Source: Leisingera thetidis (GTDB lineage Bacteria > Pseudomonadota > Alphaproteobacteria > Rhodobacterales > Rhodobacteraceae). From it: a DNA stretch of 64,000 bases. Made by a program: the position numbers and the translations under genes. The stretch lies in contig NZ_CP109787.1 in the NCBI RefSeq assembly GCF_025857195.1, positions 2,049,501 to 2,113,500 of the forward strand, given 5' to 3'. How positions within the stretch are numbered: position 1 is the stretch's first letter; every line of letters starts with the position of its first letter. Shown here in pieces: positions 8,094 through 16,551 of this stretch. The notes beneath the pieces were generated by a model, which saw nothing but the letters and a program-made list of their open reading frames with translations, ran no database searches and was not told the origin of the DNA.

Positions 8094-8837
8094 CTACTGA
8101 AACTCAGCCACCTGTTCCGGTTCCGGACGGGCCACTGCCAGCGCTTTCTCCACCGTCAGGGTTTTGCGGTACAGCGCCCGGCCCACCATCGCGCCGGAAA
8201 TGTTGTAGATGTATTTCAGCCGCGAGATGTCATCGGCATTGCGCACCACACCGTTGGCGATCACCGGTGTCCGTGACTTCTTGGCCAGCGAGGAAATCAG
8301 GCCCAGCTGTGCTTCGAGGTCGGTCATGTCGCTGTCGATATCGGTGACGATGATTCCCGCCATCGGCAGGGAATCGAAGGCGGCGATGAAATCTTCCGGC
8401 GAAATCGCCCCGGCGTGGCGCCAGCCATCAGTCATGACCTGGCCCTCATAGACGTCGACCGACAGAACAATCTGATCCGGATGGTGGTTGATCAGATCCT
8501 TGACCAGGTGCGGATCGCGCGCCGCCAGAGTGCCGATCACGACGCGCCCCGCGCCCCTGTCGATCCAATGCTCGACATGCTCGCGGGAGCGCATGCCGCC
8601 GCCCAGCTGCACCGGAATGCCTGCGCCGCGAATGATGCGGCAGACCAGCTCCTCGTTTCTGTGGTCGCCCTCAATGGCGTTGAAGTCGGTCAGGTGCATC
8701 CATTCCGCCCCTGCCGCGGCAAAGCCCTTGGCGGTCTCAACCGGGTCCACATGCCAGATCTGCGGCTCGTCAAGGCGGCCTTTTTCGAGGGTCACGCAGC
8801 GGCCGTTCTGAATCTCCATCGTGGGGTAAATCATCAT
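8094..8837 (-). CDS. HisA-family TIM-barrel paralogue with Glu in place of the catalytic Asp8
   Basis: A 247-aa (beta/alpha)8 barrel clearly related to HisA, the phosphoribosylformimino-AICAR-P isomerase of histidine synthesis. It is divergent. The first catalytic position, Asp8 in HisA, is Glu here (YPTMEIQNG). The second, Asp128 (VLSVDVYEG), is kept, as are phosphate-binding glycine loops (QLGGGMRS, VVIGTLAARDP). The usual ASGGV loop reads ANGVV. It is not in a his operon but lies between acpP and fabF. GGAG eight bases before the first of two ATGs supports the start at 8837. It may be a HisA-related enzyme with another sugar-phosphate substrate; isomerase activity should not be assumed. 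Confidence 0.8.
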   Translation of the reverse strand: MMIYPTMEIQNGRCVTLEKGRLDEPQIWHVDPVETAKGFAAAGAEWMHLTDFNAIEGDHRNEELVCRIIRGAGIPVQLGGGMRSREHVEHWIDRGAGRVVIGTLAARDPHLVKDLINHHPDQIVLSVDVYEGQVMTDGWRHAGAISPEDFIAAFDSLPMAGIIVTDIDSDMTDLEAQLGLISSLAKKSRTPVIANGVVRNADDISRLKYIYNISGAMVGRALYRKTLTVEKALAVARPEPEQVAEFQ

Positions 8838-9080
8838 TTGCCTATCTCCTCTGTTTTTTTGCCTCTTGAGGAAATCTTAGCACGGATCGCCCGGCGCGAT
8901 ACGCCGTATCGCAACGATTTACGGAACAATTGCGGCGTGCAGGGGGCACGGCGCGATAGCGCAAACACGCGCCCTCCCGGCGGCCGCGGACAAAAAGGAA
9001 TCGGGACCCGCCGGACAAAAGAAAACGGCGCCTTCCCCGATGGGAAGACGCCGTCTGGTCCGGTTCCCCGGAAGCGGTGT
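8838..9080. other. acpP trailer and leader of the HisA-like gene
   Basis: The 243-base spacer holds the acpP terminator (9014-9054). No gene is recognised in it. The HisA-like gene is probably read from its own promoter in this segment. Confidence 0.45.
9014..9054 (-). terminator. acpP terminator
   Basis: A 13-bp stem (9025-9037 with 9042-9054, one G-U pair on the minus strand) with a four-base loop is followed on the minus strand by TTTTCTTTTG. This is a standard intrinsic terminator just after acpP. Confidence 0.85.
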
Positions 9081-9314
9081 TCAGGACGCTTCGGAGATGA
9101 ACTTGACTGCATCGCCGAAGGTCTGGATGGTTTCGGCTGCGTCGTCCGGGATCTCGATGCCGAACTCTTCTTCAAACGCCATCACCAGTTCCACGGTGTC
9201 CAGGCTGTCTGCGCCCAGATCGTCGATGAAGGAGGCGTTTTCGGTGACCTTGTCCTCTTCAACACCCAGGTGCTCAACAACGATCTTCTTTACGCGGTCT
9301 GCGACGTCGCTCAT
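9081..9314 (-). CDS. acpP: Acyl carrier protein
   Basis: A 77-aa acidic carrier protein that holds growing acyl chains on a phosphopantetheine arm. The attachment Ser37 is in the invariant [11 protein letters not shown] motif. Length and charge are typical of type II fatty-acid ACP. It is downstream of fabD-fabG with a 420-base gap and has its own promoter (9465-9492) and its own strong terminator. It is therefore a single-gene high-level transcription unit rather than part of a long fab operon. Confidence 0.98.
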   Translation of the reverse strand: MSDVADRVKKIVVEHLGVEEDKVTENASFIDDLGADSLDTVELVMAFEEEFGIEIPDDAAETIQTFGDAVKFISEAS

Positions 9315-9734
9315 GTCTCTTCCTCGTCTTTAAGGGCACTCTGCCCGGTTCTGCCCTTGCCCGTGCGGGCGGCGTGGTTGGTGCCCGGAGCGGGCGGTGT
9401 GATCCCCGCCGGGCGGGGACAGTGCGGCGTTTCCATTAGGAAATACCAGCGCGGATATGGGCCGCCTATAGCATAGACCGCGGCCAAGGCAAACGGTTTC
9501 GCTTGGTCACAGCCGCCGGGGCAGTCCGCATCCGCCAGCTATGAAGCGTGCAGATGGCCCCGCAATCAAGTCCTTGCAAGGGAGCGGCGCATAATTTTTG
9601 GCAAATCCGCCGTTTTTCAAACGCTTGGCTGCGATAGATGACCGGCTTCCCGGGCTTCGCCGCCGGGGCCCGGGCCGGGAAACCGCCCTGCAGGCAAGCT
9701 GCAGGGATTTGCCGGCCCCGGCCTGCCGCCGTGC
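9315..9734. other. fabG-acpP spacer with the acpP promoter
   Basis: This 420-base spacer contains the acpP promoter and a roughly 145-base leader. An 8-bp inverted repeat (9686-9693 with 9699-9706) follows fabG but lacks a T-tract. No protein-coding region is recognised. Confidence 0.5.
9465..9492 (-). promoter_or_regulatory. Probable acpP promoter
   Basis: On the minus strand TTGCCT (9492-9487) is followed after 16 bases by TATAGG (9470-9465). The -10 hexamer is identical to that of the GTA promoter. Confidence 0.55.
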
Positions 9735-10472
9735 TCAGATCATGGCCATGCCGCCGTTCACATGCAGCGTGGTGCCGGTGACATAGCCCGCTTCCTGGCT
9801 GGCCAGATACAGGACAGCGGAGGCGATCTCCTTCGATTCCCCCATGCGGCCGGCCGGAATCTGGCTCAGGATCGCGTCTTTCTGATTGTCGTTCAGCTTG
9901 TCGGTCATCGCGGTGGCGATGAAGCCCGGCGCCACCGCGTTCACGGTGATGCCGCGGTTGGCGACCTCATAGGCCAGCGATTTCGACATGCCGACCATGC
10001 CGGCCTTGGAGGCGGCATAGTTGCCCTGGCCGGGGTTGCCGGTGGAGCCCACAATCGAGGAGATGTTGATGATCCGGCCCCAGCGCGCCTTCATCATGCC
10101 GCGCAGCACGCCGCGGCACAGCCGCATGGTCGAGGTGAGGTTCACGTCCAGCACGCTCTGCCATTCCTCGTCCTTCATCCGCATGAACAGGTTGTCGCGG
10201 GTGATGCCCGCGTTGTTGACCAGGATATCCACCGAGCCCATCGCCTCGGCCGCCTGTTTCGGCAGCGCCTCGACGGCTTCGGCGTCGGACAGGTTGCAGG
10301 GCAGCACATGGGCGCGTTCGCCCAGTTCCGCGGCCAGTTCCTGCAGCGGCGCCTCGCGGGTGCCGGACAGCGCCACGGTGGCGCCGGCCGCGTGGAGCGC
10401 GCGGGCGATGTCGCCGCCGATGCCGCCGGATGCGCCGGTCACGAGCGCATTCTTGCCAGTCAAATCAAACAT
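9735..10472 (-). CDS. fabG: 3-oxoacyl-ACP reductase
   Basis: A 245-aa short-chain dehydrogenase that reduces 3-ketoacyl-ACP with NADPH in fatty-acid elongation. The cofactor motif TGASGGIG (residues 12-19), the NNAG motif (86-89) and the catalytic Ser139, Tyr152 and Lys156 (YAASK) are all present. The C-terminus GYVTGTTLHVNGGMAMI is typical of FabG. The ATG at 10472 has AAGGGA upstream. It lies 57 bases downstream of fabD and is likely co-transcribed with it. Confidence 0.97.
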   Translation of the reverse strand: MFDLTGKNALVTGASGGIGGDIARALHAAGATVALSGTREAPLQELAAELGERAHVLPCNLSDAEAVEALPKQAAEAMGSVDILVNNAGITRDNLFMRMKDEEWQSVLDVNLTSTMRLCRGVLRGMMKARWGRIINISSIVGSTGNPGQGNYAASKAGMVGMSKSLAYEVANRGITVNAVAPGFIATAMTDKLNDNQKDAILSQIPAGRMGESKEIASAVLYLASQEAGYVTGTTLHVNGGMAMI

Positions 10473-10529
10473 GTTTTTGTCCCTTATGTCTGAACCCCGG
10501 CGCAGCAGCGCCGCACCGGGAAAATCGGA

Positions 10530-11462
10530 TTATGCCTCGGAAGCGGCCTTGGCGTCGTCAGGGGTGCCGATCTGGCGGCAGGCCAGCGCCCGGTCGATCT
10601 TGCGGATCATGCCCGACAGCGCCTTGCCCGCGCCGATTTCCCAGAAGTCGGTGACGCCCCTGGCGGCCATCGCCTGCACGCTTTCGCGCCAGCGCACGGA
10701 GCCGGTGACCTGCTCGACCAGCAGGGCGCGGATCTCGTCCGGGCTGGTGACGGCATCGGCGCGCACGTTGGCGATCAGCGGCACCGCCGGGGAGGAGATC
10801 TCCACACCTGCCAGCGCCTCGGCCATGGCATCGGCGGCGGGCTGCATCAGGGCGCAGTGGAAGGGGGCGGACACCGGCAGCATCACCGCGCGCTTGGCGC
10901 CCTTGTCCTTGGCGATGTCCGCGGCGCGCTCAACCGCGGCCTTGGTGCCGGAGACCACCACCTGGGTCGGGTCGTTGTCGTTGGCGGCCTGGCAGACATC
11001 GCCCTGGGCGGCTTCGTCCGCCACCGCGCGCACGGCGTCCAGATCAAGGCCGAGGATCGCGGCCATCGCGCCCTGGCCCACCGGCACCGCGCTTTGCATC
11101 GCCAGTCCGCGGGTGCGCAGCAGGCGGGCGGTATCGGCCACCGAAATCGCCCCGGCCGCGGCCAGCGCGGAGTATTCGCCGAGACTGTGGCCGGCCACGC
11201 AGGCCGCCTTGCCGATGGTGATGCCTTCGGCCTCCAGCGCCCGCATCGCCGCCATCGAGGCGGCCATCAGTGCCGGCTGGGCGTTCTGGGTCAGCGTCAG
11301 GGTTTCGATGTCCCCTTCCCAGACCAGCTGGCTCAGCTTTTCGCCCAGGGCGTCATCGACCTCGTCAAAGATGGCCCTGGCAGCCGGATAGGCGTCGGCC
11401 AGAGCCTTGCCCATGCCGATGGTCTGGGCACCCTGCCCCGGAAACACGAATGCGATCGTCAT
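10530..11462 (-). CDS. fabD: Malonyl-CoA:ACP transacylase
   Basis: A 310-aa acyltransferase that loads malonyl groups onto ACP. The N-terminal FVFPGQGAQ motif, the active-site Ser93 in GHSLGEYSA and the partner His near residue 202 (APFHCALM) are present. The start is the ATG at 11462 with GAGG upstream. The open frame continues far upstream across the divergent cytochrome gene but that part is a shadow. It is the first gene of the fabD-fabG unit and divergent from the cytochrome b561-YceI gene. Confidence 0.97.
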   Translation of the reverse strand: MTIAFVFPGQGAQTIGMGKALADAYPAARAIFDEVDDALGEKLSQLVWEGDIETLTLTQNAQPALMAASMAAMRALEAEGITIGKAACVAGHSLGEYSALAAAGAISVADTARLLRTRGLAMQSAVPVGQGAMAAILGLDLDAVRAVADEAAQGDVCQAANDNDPTQVVVSGTKAAVERAADIAKDKGAKRAVMLPVSAPFHCALMQPAADAMAEALAGVEISSPAVPLIANVRADAVTSPDEIRALLVEQVTGSVRWRESVQAMAARGVTDFWEIGAGKALSGMIRKIDRALACRQIGTPDDAKAASEA

Positions 11463-11639
11463 TGAAGACCTCGTCTGTTTTAGCGTTTGGCCTGATTTAG
11501 CGGCCCTTTCCCCTGCGTACAAGCAAAGCCGCACTTTGCGCACCAAAGCTGTGCGCGCAATGACAGAGGCGTGCGTTGCATCGGCGCCTGCCTTCGCTAG
11601 GTATAGGACAACCGGAAACTGACCAGGAAATGCCGCCCC

Positions 11640-12887
11640 ATGTCCCGTGCCAACACGTTTTCCTCTTACGGCAGCGTCGCCAAGACCTTCCACTGGCTGA
11701 CCGCGCTGCTGATCTTCTCGGCCTTTCCGCTGGGCTATGTCGCCAACGGGCTGGCGCATCAGATCCAGAGCCCCGGTTTCGACGGCAGCCCGGCGGTGAT
11801 CGAACGCGCCACGCTGCTCTTCTCGCTGCACAAGACGCTGGGCGTCACCGTGTTCTTTACCGCGCTGCTGCGCATTCTCTGGGCGCTGAGCCAGCCCAAG
11901 CCCGGCCTGCTGCACCCGGACCGCAAGGCCGAGGCGCTGGCGGCGGAGGTGGTGCACTGGCTGCTGTACGGCTCGCTGGTGGCGGTGCCGCTGAGCGGCT
12001 GGATCCACCATGCCGCCACCACCGGCTTTGCGCCGATCTGGTGGCCGTTCGGACAGACCCTGCCGTTTGTGCCGAAATCCGAAGCCCTGGCCGAGCTGAC
12101 CGCGGGGGTGCACTGGGTGCTGGTCTGGACCTTGGCGGCGGCGCTGGGCCTGCATGCCGCCGGCGCGCTGAAGCACCATGTGATCGACCGTGACGCCACC
12201 CTGCGGAGGATGCTGCCGGGCCGCGGCCGGCTGCCGCAGCCGCCGGCGCAGGCGCACAGCCTGGCGCCGCTGCTCGCGGCGCTGCTGGTCTGGGCCGGCG
12301 CGCTGGGCGGCGGCGCGGCCATCGGCGTGTTCGGCAGCCGCGAGGCCGCGCCTGAGCAGGCCGGCGGCACCGCCGCCCCGGTGGTCGCCACCGTCCCCGG
12401 GGCCACCGGCTGGACCGTGGACTCGGGCACCCTGGGCCTTGCGGTGACCCAGATGGGCAGCCAGGTTGCGGGCAGCTTCGGCGAATGGACCGCGGTGGTA
12501 AACTTTGAAGAGCCCGCAGCGCCGGGGCCGGCCGGGGATGTCGAGGTGACGGTCTCGATCGCCTCGCTGGAACTGGGCTCGGTGACGGCGCAGGCGATGG
12601 GTGCGGATTATTTCGACAGCGCCAATTTCCCCACCGCGCTGTTCAAGGCGGAGATCGAAAAGCTGGAAGACGGCTATCAGGCGGCGGGCACCCTGACCAT
12701 CAAGGACCAGACCGTGCCCGTCACCCTGCCCTTTGACCTGGAGCTGGAGGGGGACCGCGCGAAAATGACCGGCGCGCTGACCCTGAACCGGCTGGATTTC
12801 GGCATCGGCAAGAGTCTGGCGGATGAAAGCTCGCTGGCGTTTGCGGTGGAGGTGCCGGTGGCGCTGGAGGCGCGCCGGGCCGAGTGA
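11640..12887 (+). CDS. Cytochrome b561 / YceI fusion protein
   Basis: A 415-aa two-domain membrane protein. Residues 1-185 form a four-helix cytochrome b561-type domain. It contains His residues in helices that can ligate two hemes (TFHWL, SLHKTLG, VVHWLLYG, GVHWVL). A further hydrophobic helix around 205-225 leads to a periplasmic YceI-like lipocalin domain (about 240-413), which in YceI relatives binds a polyisoprenoid or quinone-like lipid. The fusion suggests electron exchange between the heme domain and a lipid held by the YceI domain. This architecture is known in Rhodobacterales but is biochemically undefined. It is followed by a strong terminator. Confidence 0.9.
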   Translation: MSRANTFSSYGSVAKTFHWLTALLIFSAFPLGYVANGLAHQIQSPGFDGSPAVIERATLLFSLHKTLGVTVFFTALLRILWALSQPKPGLLHPDRKAEALAAEVVHWLLYGSLVAVPLSGWIHHAATTGFAPIWWPFGQTLPFVPKSEALAELTAGVHWVLVWTLAAALGLHAAGALKHHVIDRDATLRRMLPGRGRLPQPPAQAHSLAPLLAALLVWAGALGGGAAIGVFGSREAAPEQAGGTAAPVVATVPGATGWTVDSGTLGLAVTQMGSQVAGSFGEWTAVVNFEEPAAPGPAGDVEVTVSIASLELGSVTAQAMGADYFDSANFPTALFKAEIEKLEDGYQAAGTLTIKDQTVPVTLPFDLELEGDRAKMTGALTLNRLDFGIGKSLADESSLAFAVEVPVALEARRAE

Positions 12888-12916
12888 TCCGGCCCCGCGC
12901 CTGCCCGTTAAGAAAG

Positions 12917-12944
12917 AGCCCCGGCTGCGCGCCGGGGCTTTTTT
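12917..12944 (+). terminator. Terminator of the cytochrome b561/YceI gene
   Basis: AGCCCCGGC (12917-12925) pairs with GCCGGGGCT (12931-12939) and is followed by a run of six T. Confidence 0.9.
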
Positions 12945-13064
12945 GCCCGCCGGGCTGCCGCAGCCGGACGCCGCGGACCGGTGCCGGGTCCGCAGCTCAG
13001 CCTGCAGTGCATATGTCCCGCGGGCGGCCCGTGCGGGCCTGCCCGTCACTGCCGCCCGCCCCTG

Positions 13065-13400
13065 TCAGTAGCGGTAGCCCTGGCGGTAGCGGTGGCCGCC
13101 GCGCTGGCGCAGATGGTGCCGGTCGCGCCCGGCATGATGGCGGCGGTAGCCGTGGTTGCCGTAGTGCTTTCTGGGCTGGTAGTAATAGTCCCTGCGCGGC
13201 TGGTGGTAATGGACGCGGCCGCGGTGGCGGTCCCGGTCGTTGTCCAGACTCTTGAGAATGATGCCGAGCGCGACAATGCCGGCAATGGCCCGCGCCGCGT
13301 CTGCATTGGAATCATGGGCAGCCGCAGGCGGCGCAAAAGCCAGGTTTGCGGCAAGGGCCAGGGCCGCGGCGGCAGAGGTAATATGGCCGAAGCGGATCAT
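13065..13400 (-). CDS. Small secreted His/Arg/Tyr-rich protein
   Basis: A 111-aa exported protein of unknown function. An N-terminal signal peptide (residues 1-28, ending PPAAAHD) and a short hydrophobic stretch (about 37-50) precede a strongly basic tail. That tail, about 55 residues, is composed largely of His, Arg, Tyr and Gly. The ATG at 13400 is placed by AAAGGAGG seven bases upstream. The tail could bind metal or nucleic acid or be natively unfolded; nothing more specific can be claimed. It is read toward the cytochrome b561 gene. Confidence 0.75.
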   Translation of the reverse strand: MIRFGHITSAAAALALAANLAFAPPAAAHDSNADAARAIAGIVALGIILKSLDNDRDRHRGRVHYHQPRRDYYYQPRKHYGNHGYRRHHAGRDRHHLRQRGGHRYRQGYRY

Positions 13401-13509
13401 GGTGCCTCCTTTCCGAGGTGGCCGGAGAGGCCGGCGCCATGATGCTGCGCCGAAGCGCAAAACGCCAATGAACTCCTGTCACGCTTTGGGGAGCGCAGCG
13501 GCGGCGCAT

Positions 13510-13540
13510 GAAAAAGCCGCCGGCCCTGAGAGCCGGCGGC
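13510..13540 (-). terminator. Terminator of the YceI gene
   Basis: GCCGCCGGC (13516-13524) pairs with GCCGGCGGC (13532-13540). On the minus strand it is followed by TTTTTC. Confidence 0.85.
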
Positions 13541-13566
13541 ATGCCATTCAGATCTTCGGACCGGTG

Positions 13567-14145
13567 TCAGCTGTCGGCCTTCATCGCCTCGACGGAGATG
13601 TTGATGTTCACTTCGTCGCTGACGAAGGGCGCGAACTGGCCCAGGTTGTAGTCGGAGCGCAGCACGGTGGTGGTGGCGTCGAAGCCGGCCCAGGGCTTTT
13701 TCGCCATCGGGTGCTCGCCGGCCTTGTTCAGCTTGGCGTCCAGCACCACCGATTTGGTCACGCCGTTGAGGCTCAGGTCGCCGGTGATCCTGGCGGTGTC
13801 CTCGCCGGTCACCTCGATCGCGGTGGAGGTGAAGCTGACGGTCTCATCCTCGGTGGCGTCGAAGAAATCCTTGGTCATCAGGTGGTCGAACCGCGCCTGC
13901 CAGCCGGTGAACATGCTGCTGAGCGGCATCGACACCGAAACGCTGGAGTTGGACGGCTCCTCCTGGTCGAACATGATCTCGCCCTCGAAGCCCGCAAACA
14001 GGCCGTAGGTGGTCGAATAGCCGAGGTGGTTGTAATCGAACAGGATCTGGCTGTGGCCGGCATCCAGGACATATTTTTCCGGGGCAGCAGCGGCACCGGT
14101 TGCAGCGGCAGCGGCCAGGGCGGCGGCAAGCAGGGTCTTTTTCAT
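13567..14145 (-). CDS. Periplasmic YceI-family lipid-binding protein
   Basis: A 192-aa exported protein with a clear signal peptide (residues 1-21, cleavage after GAAAA). A YceI beta-barrel fold follows (YVLDAGHSQILFDYNHLGYST, PLSSMFTG, DLSLNGVTK). Family members are lipocalin-like and bind isoprenoid lipids. The ATG at 14145 has GGAG upstream. The next gene downstream but one also carries a YceI domain (the fusion at 11640), so two YceI modules lie within 3 kb on opposite strands. The physiological ligand is unknown. Confidence 0.92.
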   Translation of the reverse strand: MKKTLLAAALAAAAATGAAAAPEKYVLDAGHSQILFDYNHLGYSTTYGLFAGFEGEIMFDQEEPSNSSVSVSMPLSSMFTGWQARFDHLMTKDFFDATEDETVSFTSTAIEVTGEDTARITGDLSLNGVTKSVVLDAKLNKAGEHPMAKKPWAGFDATTTVLRSDYNLGQFAPFVSDEVNINISVEAMKADS

Positions 14146-14300
14146 GGGGAAGGCTCCGTCTGAATTGATCTTGTGGCAACAGATGTGGCGTTTGCCCCCC
14201 GATTGGGAAGCCCGCAAAAACCCACACTATCTGTGAACACGCGAACACAAAACCCGGCTGGCTGGCAGCCGGGCGCGCCTCGCGCGAATGTGATTGGAAG

Positions 14301-14834
14301 TCAGGTGAGGATCCGCACGGCGCCGCTGAGCTGGTCGCGCAGATGGCTGCGCATCTCGGCGGAGCCGATGGGCAGCTCGATCAGCAGGCTGCCATCGGTT
14401 TCCAGCATCTGCACGGCGGACGCGGTCAGCCGGGCCCCGCCGAGGGTGTCATAGCTGCGGCGCAGGACGGTGCGCGGCCGGCCGCGGCTGTCGCGCTGCA
14501 GAACCCGCAGCTCCCGGCGCACCGGATCAAAGCAGGCCTCCGGCCCGCTGCCGGGCTGATGTGCCGTCATCAGCACCAGGCCGCCCAGCAGGAAGGCAAT
14601 GGACACCCCCATCCGGATCAGGTTCATCTCCGGGTCCGCCCCGGCCCCGGGCACCAGCCACAGCCCGGTGGAGCTGAGGATCATCGCCACCCCCAGCAGG
14701 CGCAGCACAACAATCCGCAGCTTCCAGTTCGCCTCCAGCCGCAGGCTCAGCGGCACCGCGCCGGCAATCGCGCCGAGCGCACTGGAGCCTGGCGCCTTGG
14801 AAACCAGCGGCGGGTTCTGATCTGTCACTGCCAT
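14301..14834 (-). CDS. Conserved two-TM membrane protein of unknown function
   Basis: A 177-aa protein from the ATG at 14834 (MAVTDQNPP). Two hydrophobic helices (about residues 43-62 and 75-93) are followed by a 75-residue cytoplasmic-type domain with many Arg residues and short beta-like segments (RRELRVLQRDSRGRPRT). I do not recognise a named family. A start 18 bases upstream is possible, but GAAAGGG placed before 14834 favours the shorter form. It is divergent from rpsF. Confidence 0.75.
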   Translation of the reverse strand: MAVTDQNPPLVSKAPGSSALGAIAGAVPLSLRLEANWKLRIVVLRLLGVAMILSSTGLWLVPGAGADPEMNLIRMGVSIAFLLGGLVLMTAHQPGSGPEACFDPVRRELRVLQRDSRGRPRTVLRRSYDTLGGARLTASAVQMLETDGSLLIELPIGSAEMRSHLRDQLSGAVRILT

Positions 14835-14998
14835 TCGACTGCCCTTTCCCAATCTGACCCTGCCGGAGAACCCGGCATTGCGGCTTCTGTCCGCGTTAAG
14901 ATCCCATTAAGAAGTGAAGTCCTGCATTGGGGCATCAATGCGGCGGGCTTGCGGAAATGCCGCGGCGCCCGCTGCCCGCGCAGCCGCCGCCTTTTGCC

Positions 14999-15026
14999 TT
15001 GCTCTTTCAGCCTCAGCCTGTATAGG
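14999..15026 (+). promoter_or_regulatory. Possible rpsF operon promoter
   Basis: TTGCTC (14999-15004), 16 bases, TATAGG (15021-15026), about 108 bases before rpsF. The -10 hexamer matches the GTA and acpP promoters, but the -35 is weak. This lies in the 300-base gap 14835-15134, which is otherwise empty. Confidence 0.45.
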
Positions 15027-15134
15027 AGGCCCTGCTTCCGCGGCATTTCCGATCCGCGCAGCCTCTCGTGACCAGGCAGCGGAAGCAATGATGCCCGGTC
15101 TATGAAATGCGCCTAGACACAAACAGGAGTTCGC

Positions 15135-15488
15135 ATGCCACTCTATGAGCATGTCATGATTGCGCGTCAGGACCTGTCCAACTCGCAAGCTGAAGGCCTC
15201 ATCGAACACTTCGGTGCTGTTCTGTCCGACAACGGCGGCAAGCTGGTCGATCAGGAGTACTGGGGCGTCAAGACGATGGCCTACAAGATCAACAAGAACC
15301 GCAAGGGCCACTATTCCTTCCTGAAGACCGACGCGCCCGCGTCCGCCGTTCAGGAAATGGAGCGCCTGATGCGTCTGCACGACGACGTGATGCGCGTCCT
15401 GACCATCAAGGTCGACGAGCACGCCGAGGGCCCTTCGGTCCAGATGCAGAAGCGCGACGAACGCGACACCCGTCGCGAGCGCCGCTGA
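15135..15488 (+). CDS. rpsF: 30S ribosomal protein S6
   Basis: A 117-aa ribosomal protein that binds the central domain of 16S rRNA together with S18. The sequence MPLYEHVMIARQDLSNSQAE and the GVKTMAYKINKNRKGHY core are characteristic. The C-terminal tail is charged, as in other alphaproteobacteria. It is the first gene of the rpsF-rpsR-rplI operon, with AGGAG upstream of the ATG. Confidence 0.98.
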   Translation: MPLYEHVMIARQDLSNSQAEGLIEHFGAVLSDNGGKLVDQEYWGVKTMAYKINKNRKGHYSFLKTDAPASAVQEMERLMRLHDDVMRVLTIKVDEHAEGPSVQMQKRDERDTRRERR

Positions 15489-15516
15489 TCGTAGCTTGAG
15501 AAAAGGACGCTAAATC

Positions 15517-15744
15517 ATGGCAGCCAAACCGTTTTTCCGCCGCCGCAAAGTGTGCCCCTTCTCGGGCGACAACGCACCGGCAATCGATTACAAAGACACC
15601 CGTCTTCTGCAGCGCTACATCTCTGAGCGCGGCAAGATCGTGCCGTCGCGCATCACCGCAGTTTCGGCCAAGAAGCAGCGTGAACTGGCCCGTGCTATCA
15701 AGCGCGCCCGCTTCCTCGCCCTGCTGCCCTACGCCGTGAAGTAA
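15517..15744 (+). CDS. rpsR: 30S ribosomal protein S18
   Basis: A 75-aa basic ribosomal protein, partner of S6 in the platform of the small subunit. The motif [10 protein letters not shown] at residues 8-17 and [19 protein letters not shown] are diagnostic. It lies 28 bases after rpsF and 12 bases before rplI. Confidence 0.98.
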   Translation: MAAKPFFRRRKVCPFSGDNAPAIDYKDTRLLQRYISERGKIVPSRITAVSAKKQRELARAIKRARFLALLPYAVK

Positions 15745-15756
15745 GGAGATAGGCAG

Positions 15757-16368
15757 ATGCAAGTTATCCTTCTTGAGCGCGTTGCAAAGCTGGGCCAGAT
15801 GGGCGACGTCGTCGACGTGAAGCCCGGGTTCGCCCGCAACTTCCTGCTGCCGCAGGGCAAGGCAAAGACCGCCTCCGACGCCAACATCGCCGCCTTTGAG
15901 GACCAGAAAGCGCAGCTGGAAGCGCGCAACCTGGAAACCAAGAAAGAGGCCGAGGCTCTGTCCGCGAAACTGGACGGCCAGCAGTTCGTCGTGATTCGCT
16001 CCGCATCGGACGCGGGCGCGCTGTACGGCTCGGTCACCCCGCGCGACGCCGCCGAGGCCGCAACCGCGGACGGTTTCACCGTCGACAAGAAACAGGTCGC
16101 CCTGATCGCTCCGATCAAGTACCTCGGCCTGCACTCGGTCTCCGTGAAACTGCACCCGGAAGTCGAAGCCGTCATCAATCTGAACGTTGCCCGCTCGGTT
16201 GAAGAAGCCGAACTGCAGGCATCCGGCAAATCGATCCAGGAGCTGGCCGCCGAAGAGGAAGCCGCTGCTGAATACGAGATCGCCGAACTGTTCGACGACA
16301 TCGGCTCCGCAGCGTCCGACGACGACGAGGCACCGGCTGCCGAGGCCGCTGGCGAAGAAAACAACTGA
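15757..16368 (+). CDS. rplI: 50S ribosomal protein L9 with acidic C-terminal tail
   Basis: A 203-aa L9 protein. The N-terminal domain ([32 protein letters not shown]) binds 23S rRNA and a long helix links it to the C-terminal domain. It is about 50 residues longer than E. coli L9. The extension (from about residue 150) is Glu/Ala/Asp-rich, a feature seen in Rhodobacterales. It is the last gene of the operon and is followed by a strong terminator. Confidence 0.98.
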   Translation: MQVILLERVAKLGQMGDVVDVKPGFARNFLLPQGKAKTASDANIAAFEDQKAQLEARNLETKKEAEALSAKLDGQQFVVIRSASDAGALYGSVTPRDAAEAATADGFTVDKKQVALIAPIKYLGLHSVSVKLHPEVEAVINLNVARSVEEAELQASGKSIQELAAEEEAAAEYEIAELFDDIGSAASDDDEAPAAEAAGEENN

Positions 16369-16392
16369 TCCTTCTGGACCGGAAAAGATCGG

Positions 16393-16425
16393 AAAAGGCC
16401 GCCATCTTCGGGCGGCCTTTTCTTT
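16393..16425 (+). terminator. Terminator of the rpsF-rpsR-rplI operon
   Basis: AAAAGGCCGCC (16393-16403) pairs with GGCGGCCTTTT (16411-16421), followed by CTTTT. Confidence 0.92.
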
Positions 16426-16551
16426 TCCGGCTTAACAGTTTGAAAAGATGATCTAAGTTGTAGGAACATGGGTATCCCCCCGTAAACCTCCTGTTTGTCC
16501 GCATCTGCCAGGATGAGCGCGGGAGAAGTACGAAGTACAAGGGGATGTGCG

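Noticed and set aside
9686..9706. A hairpin after fabG as an intrinsic terminator
   Set aside because: The 8-bp stem is real, but no T-run follows on the minus strand, so it is not listed as a terminator.
10530..13049. An 839-aa frame continuing upstream of FabD
   Set aside because: Its N-terminal 529 residues are the antisense shadow of the cytochrome b561-YceI gene. FabD starts at 11462.
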